Shown piece after piece: positions 1 to 11,200 of a stretch of DNA of 25,067 nucleotides. The translations under genes were made by a program, and so were the position numbers. Below the pieces are notes generated by a model that was given only the letters and a program-made list of their open reading frames with translations, was not told the origin of the DNA and did no database searches. Each line of letters opens with the position of its first letter. The stretch's first letter is position 1. The DNA is from Pleurobrachia bachei (taxonomy: Eukaryota; Ctenophora; Tentaculata; Cydippida; Pleurobrachiidae). The stretch covers positions 1 to 25,067 of the forward strand of contig AVPN01000072.1 of assembly GCA_000695325.1 (NCBI GenBank), read 5' to 3'.

Positions 1-1407
1 AGAGAGAGAGAGAGAGAGAGAAAATAGTTCGACACTTATCCCATTTTGAGCCCAAAAAGAAAAGAGCACACGTACAATCAACATATTGATTCCCATGATT
101 GAACAGCTCGTGGTGCAATACTGATGGTGTAATGCCAACACTGGTGTTCTTGAGAATAAAACACAGCATCCTAAACACCTAAACCATGCCTGTCAGAACA
201 ATGGCCTGACCCATTCTCGGAGCAAGACACTGCCAGCTTGTGATCCCAGATTAGAAGTATCTTGATAAGAGCTTCTGACAATTCAAGCTCACACCCTGCA
301 CTCAGGCACCATTCACATTTCACACCCTACATTCTGCACTCACTCACCCATAATGAAACACCCTGTATTCACGCAAAAAACACCCTGTACTTATTCACAC
401 TCATTATATTACTGCTCTCATTCACAGTTTACACTCACACATAACGCAACACTCCCTAGGCTGCTACACACACACACTCACGGTTGATATAGGCTTTATT
501 TGCTTTATTGCTCTGTTGCTGATCTGCTGGGGGTCGAGAGAGCAGTCCTAACTGCCTCAGTACATCGCCACTGCTTTTGCTCTTCTTCACACCACCACTC
601 CCAGTTCCCCGAGAGGAGGGAGGGTTGGAGGAGGGAGGAGGAGGGACATGGAAGATAGGAGGAGAACCAGTGACAGTGTTGCTTCGCTCTGTGTTAGGTT
701 GTGTGTTTAGGTAGGGGTCGAGTTGTTGTTGTGTTTGTTGGTTTGTCATTTGTAGGAGGATAAAAACATCACATTTTGTTTGTTGTTTGTCAGTGCTTCT
801 CTAAGAATATTCAATCCCTGCTTTTGCTGTTATCTTATTAGAGAAACACGTCCTCTAGAAAGCACCTTGTCGTCTGATTGTCATTGTTGGTGTTTCCAAC
901 GTCATACAGATTAGACGTTGTAGTGTAACGGTGTCACATGTCGGTGTCACATGATGTCAACACATTGAGTCGGGGACACTCACGTCGAAGCTGCCTATTG
1001 TTATAGAGGTAGTGGGAGGAGGATGGGGCGCTGATTGCTGTAGACCTCTGCCGAGTAACCGGGGTAGGTGATCCGCTGCTCTCATTTGCTGTACAATCGG
1101 GTTAGATATTTGGGGAGTGCAGTGTGAATCGTGATATATGATCTGTGATGCTTGTTAGGTAATTACACAGCACACAGTTAAATACTCTGTAGTATCATGA
1201 GCACTGCTCATTTGCCATTGAGCAGGGCCGTGATACTGATCATTGCACGTGGACTAAACTGTGTGATCCTAATGATCTGTCACACGCACAGATACGTGGT
1301 ATATATCGACTATAAACAAGTCATCTGCAGTGGCTTATACAACACTCGATAATTACACAGACACAGATGGGTAGTACGTAACAAGATATGGATTGTACGT
1401 GACTATA
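1..1407. repeat. Tandem duplication A, left copy (truncated by window edge)
   Basis: Repeats 3508-4977 in direct orientation, including the (GA)n start, exon 20', the flanking introns, the TTTGTAGGAGGATAAAAACATC stretch and the ATTACACAGACAC end. Homology stops at GTACGTGACTATA, close to 1407. If head to tail, the unit is about 3.57 kb (1408-4977), so copies of exons 21 to 23 would lie left of the window. Confidence 0.88.
482..688 (-). CDS. SIPA1L: SIPA1L exon 20', second copy of the KSKSSG exon (copy A)
   Basis: 207 nt, phase 1 to 1, with the same acceptor CTAACACAG and donor GTGAGTG as exon 20. It is open, one codon longer, and encodes [20 protein letters not shown] and [20 protein letters not shown]. 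It has about six amino-acid differences from exon 20, so it is intact but less constrained. Exon 21 would splice in frame to it (G+AG gives Glu), while exon 22 via GTGAGTG would give TAG at the junction. Confidence 0.6.
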
Positions 1408-2193
1408 TACAAGGTGGCCCACGGATTGTTAGTAACGGTTAGCGAGGTAGGGCGTCAAAACGGTGATAGTTGTGAGCACAAAAATTATGGGAGCACTCTG
1501 GATCAATTCCTTGGTAACTTTTGGCATAATTTTTTGTCGAAAATTCAAAAATTCATTTTTCATTCCTTCATTCATTTGTCGTTCATTTATGATTTGAGCA
1601 TCCTAATTTTCCATCATTGTGCTATTTTTCTTTGGCTTGAATTTATCTTTCCAATGAGCACCATAAAAACGAAACTGAAGCATCTTATCACATGACAGTT
1701 GAGAAAATGCACATGCATGATTTTGGCTCTTCCTGCGACTTTCAATGAGCTGTATCGCGGCAACCTTTTGTTCAATCTTTTTAAGAATTTCGGTGGACAT
1801 TGGATAAGCAAAGATCTTTGTTCACAAGAAAAATCAAGGTCAAAACTCAAAGTTCATTTTAGCTCCTTCTGTAGGCTGTTCCTCTCGTCCTCCCCTTCAA
1901 CAGTGGACGTTGACGGTCTCCTACTCCCCAGAGGGAATGCAAGATCAAAAAGTAGAATCCATGCTTCCTGCAACCAATACGCAAGATTGCCCTTCAGATA
2001 CTTCTTACCATTAAAACTCTCCAAATTGACATCAGGAATAGGCATTCCTCTACCTATCAGATCGTGCAGCTCATCTGGAGTATATTTAGTCACTGAACTG
2101 AGCGACGACATGTTAGCACGGGTCATGTTATACAACTTTGTCAGTTTGTCAGGGGCAGGGTCTTTGGGATCCCACTGTGTCATGATGTAAAGG

Positions 2194-2234
<41 letters not shown>

Positions 2235-5200
2235 CAAAATATGTTTCCAGAGGCTATGAAGATCAAAGGGTTGGAAAATGTTTATTTTAAATGCCCGGAA
2301 AAGTGGGCATTAGAAAGTCAAAGCTGCTCCTGAATAAATATTATCTTCAGGCATAGTTCTAATGCTGTTCATGGCAGGAAGTGGAAAGCATATAATTGTG
2401 GGATTCTATATATATCTGTATATTCTGAGAATTTCATGTTTCCTTAGAAGTTCAAAGCAGAAGGAAATCTGGAAAACATATATTTTCTACGACGTCAACA
2501 AATCTAATTAAAATTCTTACGAATAAGTTTTCTCAGAATCCCTCACTCACAGTGATCAATAGAGACCCTCTGTGGTCGGTTGTTGGTAACTGAGAAAGAG
2601 GAAGATCTCCCTCTACCTCCCTCACTATTTGAGAAGGTCGCACTCCTTCTGAGAGATGATTTCCGGACTTCATTGTTACTGGTTAGATCAGAGTTACTCC
2701 TTTTTAGACTGGATCTCAGCGGTGGTGGGGCTGGTACATTTTCTGGGATTACTGGTCAGTGTCATTGTCACATACAAGGGACAAATATTTTAAAGGGGAT
2801 GGATGGGGGGCGTTATTCGGTAGAATTTCTGATAATTCTGAAGTAATAGCGTCGTGCTGTTGTTATGTTCGTCAGATGTGGCTTCTTTCAACAGATAACC
2901 TAATGCAATTACCTAATGTAATTCAATTCAACAAGTAAATGCATTTTCGCCGAATACCGAGGGTAGATAAACTGATAACACGATTTAGAAACTTCGGCCA
3001 CAGCTTCTACTCTTATCAGAATTCGACAGTCACCCGGCACGTGCTCACAGGGCTACTGCTGGTGTCACTTTCACTTTCTCACGCACAAGCCACACACCAA
3101 CATGAAATGCTTCACACTCACATGGTTCACACAGTTAGTATTCCTCACACTGCAATCACTCCACAATAATCTGTGCAACCACTAATTTAATCACACTCAC
3201 ACTCACTCACATTCACACTCAATCACACACTCACACACACCTGTCTGCTCAGTTGTTTGTTGTTGTTTTCCACCTCGTATTGCCTTCATAATATTCCCAC
3301 TGCTCTTACTCTTAATCAACCCACCAATATTCGCATTAACCCGGGCGGCATTGGATCGGACCGCGCTGGCTATGTCCTCAGCGACAACACGGGATCTGGA
3401 GCGGAGTCTCCGGGCTGCGATTCGCTGCCGAGTAGTACCTCCTCCACCGGTCCGTGCTGGCTTAGCTGGTGCTGATGATGCTGTTGAAAATAGGGGAGTG
3501 GGGAGGGGAGAGAGAGAGCGAGAGAGAGAGAGAGAGAGAGAAAATAGTTCGACACTTATCCCATTTTGAGAGAAAAAGAAAAGAGCACACGTGAAGCGCA
3601 CACGTACAATAAACATATTGATTCCCCTGATTGAACAGCTCGTGGTATGGTGCAATGCCAATACTGGTGTTCTTGAGAATAAAACACAGCATCCTAAGCT
3701 CCTAAACCATGCCTGTCAGAGCATTGGCCTGACCCATTCTCGGAGCAAGACACCGATCCACAGCTTGGAAGGGGATCTTGATAAGAGCTTCTGACAATTC
3801 AGACTCACACCTTGCACTCACGTACCATTCACATTTCACACCCTGCAGTCTGCACTCACTCACGCACCCGTAATATAAAATACCCTGTACTCATTCACAC
3901 ACAAATCACTCCCTGCTGCTACTAGCTGCTACACTCACACTCACGGTTGATATAGGCTTTATTTGCTTTGTTGCTTGGTTGCTGATCTGCTGCTGGTCGA
4001 GAGAGCAGTAACTGCCTTAGAACATCACCACTGCTTTTACTCTTCTTGACACCACCATTCCCACCGCCCCGAGAGGAGGGAGGGTTGGAGGAGGGAGGGG
4101 GAGGGACATGGAAGACGGGAGGAGAACCAGTGACAGTGTTGCTTCGCTCTGTGTTAGGTTGTATGTTTACATATAGGGGGGGGGGTCGAGTTGTTGGTTT
4201 GTTTGTCATTTGTAGGAGGATAAAAACATCACATTTTTTTGTTGTTTGTCGGTGCTTTTTTAATAATATATTCAATCCTTGCTTTTGCTGTTATCTTGAG
4301 AAACACACCCCTTCTCTAGAAAGCACCAATTGTCGTCTGACTGTCATTGTTGGTTGGTTAACATACATCGCATTGGACGTCATATTGTAACGGTGTCACA
4401 TATTGTCAACACACATTGGGTCTCGTTGGGACGTCATGTTCTAACTCACGTCGAAGCTGCCTATTGTTATAGAGGTAGTGGGAGGAGGATGGAGCGCTGA
4501 TTGCTGTTGACCTCTGCCGTGTAACCGGGGTCGGTGATCCGCTGCTCTCATTTGCTGTACAATCGGGTTAGATTTGAGCTGATCTTGTGTGTGAATTGTG
4601 AATTGTGGTATAGGATCTGTAGATTTTGGCTGATATTGTGTGATTTGTGATGCTTGTTTGGAATGGTAATTACAGTAAGCGGCACACAGTTAAATACTCT
4701 GTAGTCGTATGAGCACTGCTCATTTGTCATTGAGCAGGCCGTGATACTGACCATTACACGTGGAGGAGGTACTAATACACCACGTGCACTAAACTGTACA
4801 AATTGTGATCCTAATGATCTGTCACAACACACACGTATAGATATTATATACGTGATATATCGACTAGATAAAACAAGTCATCAGTGGCACATTATACAAC
4901 ACTTGATAATTACACAGACACTGTGATACGTAACAATATATGGGTAGTACGTAACAAGATGGATTGTACGTGACTATAAAATCATGTGACAATAACATGT
5001 GTAATGTGTATTAAACATACCTTCCTCACTAAGACTGGAACTGGAAACACTAGTCCGTTCCATACGGGTGGTAGTAGCGTTGTTAGGTGGCGTGTTGTTG
5101 TCCAGCTTTATAGAATCCAACTGTTCAATAGCCCGGTCCATCGCATCGTTATAGTCCGCCATGTTTCTCTGGGGAGAGAAGGGGTGAAGGATTGATTGAG

Positions 5201-8200
5201 TATGACGGATAGTGTCGGTGCAACCACCGAGGTCACTATTGATAGAGAAATAGCCACGTGAAGGTGCAAAAAAGAGGGGTGAAGTGAGATAAGTTGGAAC
5301 GAGAAGGGGAACTAAGAATGTGAGATGGTAGATTAGTGAAAAGAACCAGGCGAATTGTGTGTTCCTATACCTGTATGGCTTCCACCTTCACATTACTAGG
5401 CTTGCTATTGTAGGGGGTCGTTGTCGCTGCTCCACCGACACCCCCTACACGACCCGGTGTCCCAGTCACAGGCACTCTCCCATCCGTCTCCGTTGTCTCT
5501 GTAACAACACACATGGTTACCATATGGTTACCATGGTTACACAGAAATAACAATTGAAAATGCTGCGCTGATGATGATATATCAATGAAATGTTTTATGA
5601 AGGAGCTGTTTACCGGTGCTGTGGCTAGCTAGCTGGCCGGTAGCTGAGGACCGTGCTGTTGCTGGGTTTGTGGTGGGCTCTTCGCTTGACAGATAGGCGT
5701 CAGTGTTTTCGAGCACACGATTTATCATGTTCACTACTTCATCGATCTCTGTAGAGGGACATGAAGGGATAGAGAAGGACATAGAGAGAGAGAGAGAGAG
5801 AGAGAGAGGAAGAGATGACGAAACATGTGTCTCCTTCTGGGACGTGAAACATTAAAATCTGGACATAAAATATAGACCACTCTCTGGAATAATTAACAGC
5901 TCGAATTCTGGTTTCCCGTTACATGCACGTACTGCTTTGAAGAGTATTTGAAGCATCTTGTAAAGCATTGTTTAAGCAACCCATGCTAGCATGCTATCAT
6001 TCACACACAAATTAAGACCCCATGCTGGGTCACAGATACATATCAGGACCACAATATTGGGTCGGAGAGTTATTTATAGTATCACACAGAAACACACACA
6101 AATGTTAGGATCCCTACTGATCACACCCATCTAGCACATAAAATACTGATATGTTCCACTAACCTGATATATCATCGGTCGGTGATCTGTTATTGCTCTC
6201 AGATACATTCTTCGTCTTATCGATTATCTTGAATATTTCGTTAATATCGGGTCTACTATGATCATTTGCTCCATCTCTCCTCCCACTTGCCCATGTTCTG
6301 TGCCCGTTTTTAACCGGCGTCATCCCCATGTCATCACTTCCCAGAGCGTATCTTCTCCCCACGTTTGTATCATTCGAAGTGGTCCGGGTTAGTTGTTTCC
6401 GGGTAGCGATGGAGGGTTTTAAAGAGTAGGAGTGGTGTCGACTGGGTTCCCCATCTGCACCAGCCGCGGGACGGGGGTGTTCCCGAGAGAGGGTGGATGA
6501 TGGGGTCTGAGAGGGTGTTTGGGGACGAGAGGAACAGGTCGAACGGGCCTCCAGATCACGAATCTGAAATGGAGAGGGGTTATTAAATGGGTCCTAATTT
6601 ATTTGTGTGTGTGTGTGTGTGTGTTATTAAATGGGGATCCTAATTTATTGGTGTGTGTTATTCAGACATTTTTAGAGTCACACAGTAACCATGTTGACCA
6701 CATTAGCACAGTTTTAAGAGCTCGGTCCGGTGTGGTTTCTATCCCATGTGGTGGGCAGGGTCTTAGTGGGGGCGGGAGGTCTTGCTGACTACTAAATCAC
6801 ATGGGATTTAGTCGCCGCCCTTATAAAATGTTGGGACAATGGGCTGAGAGGAATTGATCTCTGTGAGAGAGATATTTGCTGCGTAATGCTGCTCATAATC
6901 TAGGTTTATTGGTCGCATTATATGGTCGCATTATAGGGCGAATATAATGAGCCCAACAAATACTGTATGTGATACCGAAACCTGGGTATACGGTGTACCC
7001 CTGCACACAAGACTCAACATTGGACAGTGTACTGGAAAGTGCGGGAGAAACAGAGAATTGGACGAGGGGACACCCGAAATCCCTTAAACCCGAACTCAAA
7101 TCCACCCAAAAATCATATTATTGTTCACAGCACTAAACTATTAGGGTTGTTGCAAAGGACGTGTACCCTCTCTTATCGAGGTCCAACTAAAACTCACATC
7201 ATTGTTTAACTCATCGATGTTGTCCTTTCCCACCAGCTCCTCCAAAAGTACCTCAATATCAGGGTGATCAGTATCCTCTATCCCCAGTTCTTGCTCCAAC
7301 ATGTTCAGGGCTATCATACTGCCACGGGATATTATCCGTTCCCGGGATGGGGGTCGGGATGTCTGACGGGAAGGGGGAGTTAGGGAGGGATGTCATGGTA
7401 GTGGAAGTTTGAAATAAATAAAAGGGCTGTCGGAAATTGTAAATTCACGATTGGATTAGGAGTGCCGTGTATTGAAGGAGCTGTCATCTCAAAACTTTGC
7501 GGGAGGGGTGACGACATGAATAGTAATGTACGAACATTTGGGACCTAATTTCAGAGCTATGCCTATCGCCATATATGGGCATATCACGTGATTTATAACG
7601 TCAGTGAGAATAATAAATTTTGTAGAGTTTTAATGCTGACTGCTAATTGTGTTACTAAGTGGAGCTCTACTAACTTCCTGATATCGATATATCAATGAAA
7701 TGTTTTATGAAGGAGCTGTTTACCGGTGCTGTGGCTTGCTAGCTGGCCGGTAGCTGAAGACCGTGCTGTTGCTGGGTTTGTGGTGGGCTCTTCGCTCGAC
7801 AGATAGGCGTCAGTGTTTTCGAGCACACGATTTATCATGTTAACAACTTCATCGATCTCTGCAGAGAGAGAGGGACATGGAGAGATGACGAATTAGAAAC
7901 CGACCGAAATAAGCAAACAACCAATCAGAACTCGGTCATGTGACTGGTTATCAGCCAATCAGGGACCAGTATTTCCTGATTCGGTCGGTTCCAGGACATA
8001 CATGGGACATGAAACATTAAAATCTGGACATAAAAATTTATAGACCACTCCCTGGAATTTTAACAGCTCGAATTGTGGTTTCCCGTTACATGCACGTACT
8101 GCTTTGAAAAGTATTATATAAGCATCTTGTAAAGCATTGTTTAAGCAACCCATGCTAGCATGCTATCATTCACACACACAAATCAGGAGCCCAGTTTGGG

Positions 8201-11200
8201 TCACACACAGTTGGGTTAGGAACATATCACACAGAAACGCACAGATCTTGTCAGGACCCCTATCATAAGCACATCCATATATATCTAGCACATATAAAAC
8301 ACACACTGATATTATATTCCATGACTAACCTGATATATCATCAGTTGGTGATCTGTTATTGCTCTCCGAAACATTCTTCGTCTTATCGATTATCTTGAAT
8401 ATCTCATTTATATCCGGTCTACTATGATCATTCGCCCCATCTCTCCCCCCGCTAGCCCATGTCCTATGCCCGTTTTTAACCGGCGTCATCCCCATGTCAT
8501 CACTTCCCAGTGCGTACCTCCTCCCAACATTTGTATCATTCGAAGTGGTGCGGGTGAGTTGTTTCCGGGTAGCGATGGAGGGTTTTAGGGAGTAGGAATG
8601 GTGTCGACTGGGTTCACCATCTGCACCAGCCGCAGGACGGGGGTGTTCTCGGGAGAGGGTTGATGATGGGGTTTGAGAGGGTGTCTGGGGACGAGAGGAA
8701 CATGTTGAACGGGCCTCCAGATCACGAATCTGAAATGGGGAGGGATGAGTTATTAAAATAGTCCTATCTTATTTGTGTGTTTTATAGTCATTTTCTTAGA
8801 GTCACACAGTAACCATGTTGACCACATTAGCACAGCCCATCCCCCCTCCGAGCCCCGTCCTGTGTGGTTCCTATCCCATGTGGTGGTCTTGCTGACTACT
8901 AAATCACATGGGATTTAGTCGCCGCCCTTATAAATGTTGGGACAATGGGCTGAGAGGTATTGATCTCTCTGAGATATGCGCTGCGTAATGCACACTGCTC
9001 ATAATATAGGTTTATTGGCTGCATTATAGGGTATGGCCGCATTATATCTAGGTTTATTGCCAGCACTATAATATGGTCGCATTATAGGGCGAATATAATG
9101 AGCCCAACAAATACTGTATGTGATACCGAAACCTGGGTATACGGTGTACCCCTGCACACAAGACTCAACATTGGACAGTGTACTGGAAAGTGCGGGAGAA
9201 ACAGAGAATTGGACGAGGGGACACCCGAAATCCCTTAAACCCGAACTCAAATCCACCCAAAAATCATATTATTGTTCACAGCACTAAACTATTAGGGTTG
9301 TTGCAAAGGACGTGTACCCTCTCTTATCGAGGTCCAACTAAAACTCACATCATTGTTTAACTCATCGATGTTGTCCTTTCCCACCAGCTCCTCCAAAAGT
9401 ACCTCAATATCAGGGTGATCAGTATCCTCTATCCCCAGTTCTTGCTCCAACATGTTCAGGGCTATCATACTGCCACGGGATATTATCCGTTCCCGGGATG
9501 GGGGTCGGGATGTCTGACGGGAAGGGGGAGTTAGGGAGGGATGTCATGGTAGTGGAAGTTTGAAATAAATAAAAGGGCTGTCGGAAATTGTAAATTCACG
9601 ATTGGATTAGGAGTGCCGTGTATTGAAGGAGCTGTCATCTCAAAACTTTGCGGGAGGGGTGACGACATGAATAGTAATGTACGAACATTTGGGACCTAAT
9701 TTCAGAGCTATGCCTATCGCCATATATGGGCATATCACGTGATTTATAACGTCAGTGATAATAATAAATTTTGTAGAGTTTTAATGCTGACTGCTAATTG
9801 TGTTACTAAGTGGAGCTCTACTAACTTCCTGATATCGGGACAAAGAATGGAGATGTTAGAGACTATGTCATGTTGCTACTTTTTCGTGTGGCAAACATGT
9901 TTTTCCTCAGTTATCAAACACACCATGGACGTGTTGTTGGGGTGTTATTTATCGATATTACGTCATTTTTTTTGTTATGAACTTTCATTTTAGATGACAT
10001 CAGCATAGGCTATTAATTAGGGTTCCCCCAGGGAAATATGTGAGAAAGTATATTTAAACCCCATCCCCAGCCATAGAATGGGGTGAAATGAGATTCTGAG
10101 AAGTGACATGACGTACCGATACTAACTATGTATTACAGCTGAGATTTTTGCAAAATAAACATTCCTTAGCTTGGCGTTTTCTAATATCATATATAGCTGT
10201 GATATTTCATTATCTGTCTACTTCCAGTCTTATACAGTATGATGTTTTCAGGCATTTCACCGCAAGATTTACTGCTTTTGACATTTTTCTTTTCATGATT
10301 TAGTTACAACTTTAGCAAAACATTTTAGTATTTACACATACACAATACAGCTGCGTATGACGGTTCCAGCTGCTAAAGAGCATGGCAATATTCAGTGAAG
10401 GCGGCACGACATCCCCAGATTTCCCGCTCTTCCTAATCCTACTCCTCCTCCCCTGTATCTCCATCCCTCTGAATCTCTTAGTGCTGAAGGACAACTACAA
10501 GAAACAACCCTCTATTGCACGAACTCTTCACTTTATCCTGGCGATTTTTGATCTTCTCTCCGTTCCCGTTGTTACAATCAGTACTGCTGTTGGGGTCTTC
10601 GCTGATAAGGTAGATTTTAGTAAAATTGATGATCCTTCACTGAATGGAACGGATGGTTGGGAATATTACAGGCTCTGGGTCATCAACCCCTCGCCAGCGC
10701 AAATGATCAGCTTTACAATCAACTGGGCCTTGATTTATGCTCCTCAGACCACTACCGCGGTGCTGACAGCATGTCGTTTCTTCCAGATTCGATACCCACT
10801 GAGACAAGTATCAAAGAAGCTAGTTCTCACGCTCCTACTAATACCAGTTCTTTATATACCAGTGATCAACGGGATAATCTATACTCTTTGTGAAACCTTG
10901 GACGGCCAGACTTATTACGTCATAATTCTACAATGGGCGCTTCCTCGGTATGTTTTTATAGGCGACGTTCTCATCTTCCAATCACCTTTAATGATCATTA
11001 TTACCATGCCGTGTATTATTGTACAACTGGTCGGACTGGTTTTCACAGTCGCTACAATTGTCCATCTGATCTTACTTCAGAGGAATCCGATTGTTAAACG
11101 CCAATCAAACAAGGGAACCTACAAAATCCTGATAATCCACGCGGGAAGCATCACTACTTTCATATTTTTCATCGGCGCAACGGTTGTTAATTATCTACTC

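Larger units (their letters stand above)
3508..4977. repeat. Tandem duplication A, right copy
   Basis: The counterpart of 1-1407, with roughly 8 to 10 percent divergence and scattered indels. It contains exon 20. The right breakpoint lies in the intron about 43 nt from the exon 19 donor, so exon 19 escaped duplication. Confidence 0.88.
5577..7683. repeat. Tandem duplication B, left unit (exons 15'-16'-17')
   Basis: A direct repeat of about 2.1 kb. The unit begins ATATATCAATGAAATG and ends TTCCTGATATCG. It carries exons 17', 16' and 15' with their introns. Most of it is several to 10 percent diverged with many indels from the right unit, but about 760 bp at the right end (from about 6924) is virtually identical, with one difference seen near 7610. 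Confidence 0.9.
7684..9837. repeat. Tandem duplication B, right unit (exons 15-16-17)
   Basis: The second, directly adjacent unit. The junction at about 7680-7686 shows overlap of GATAT between unit end and start, compatible with microhomology. This copy carries a MITE-like element at 7898-7990 that is absent from the left copy. It ends where the sequence continues GGACAAAGAATGG at 9838. Confidence 0.9.

Noticed and set aside
280-480. CACTCA-rich stretches as telomere-like repeats
   Set aside because: Irregular interrupted motifs inside introns next to exon donors, not a regular telomeric array.
1699-2190. Plus-strand ORF of 163 codons
   Set aside because: It is antisense to the more protein-like minus-strand ORF at 1854-2183, has no recognisable domain, and its codon pattern looks like a shadow. 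Some doubt remains because neither strand has RNA support.
7027-7209. Identical 60-residue ORFs at 7027-7209 and 9178-9360, and their antisense partners
   Set aside because: They look conserved only because the two stretches are identical repeat copies; they lie in introns flanking exon 15 on the opposite strand and overlap its splice donor.
9739-9993. 84-codon plus-strand ORF before the GPCR
   Set aside because: No domain, and it straddles the duplication boundary; probably chance.
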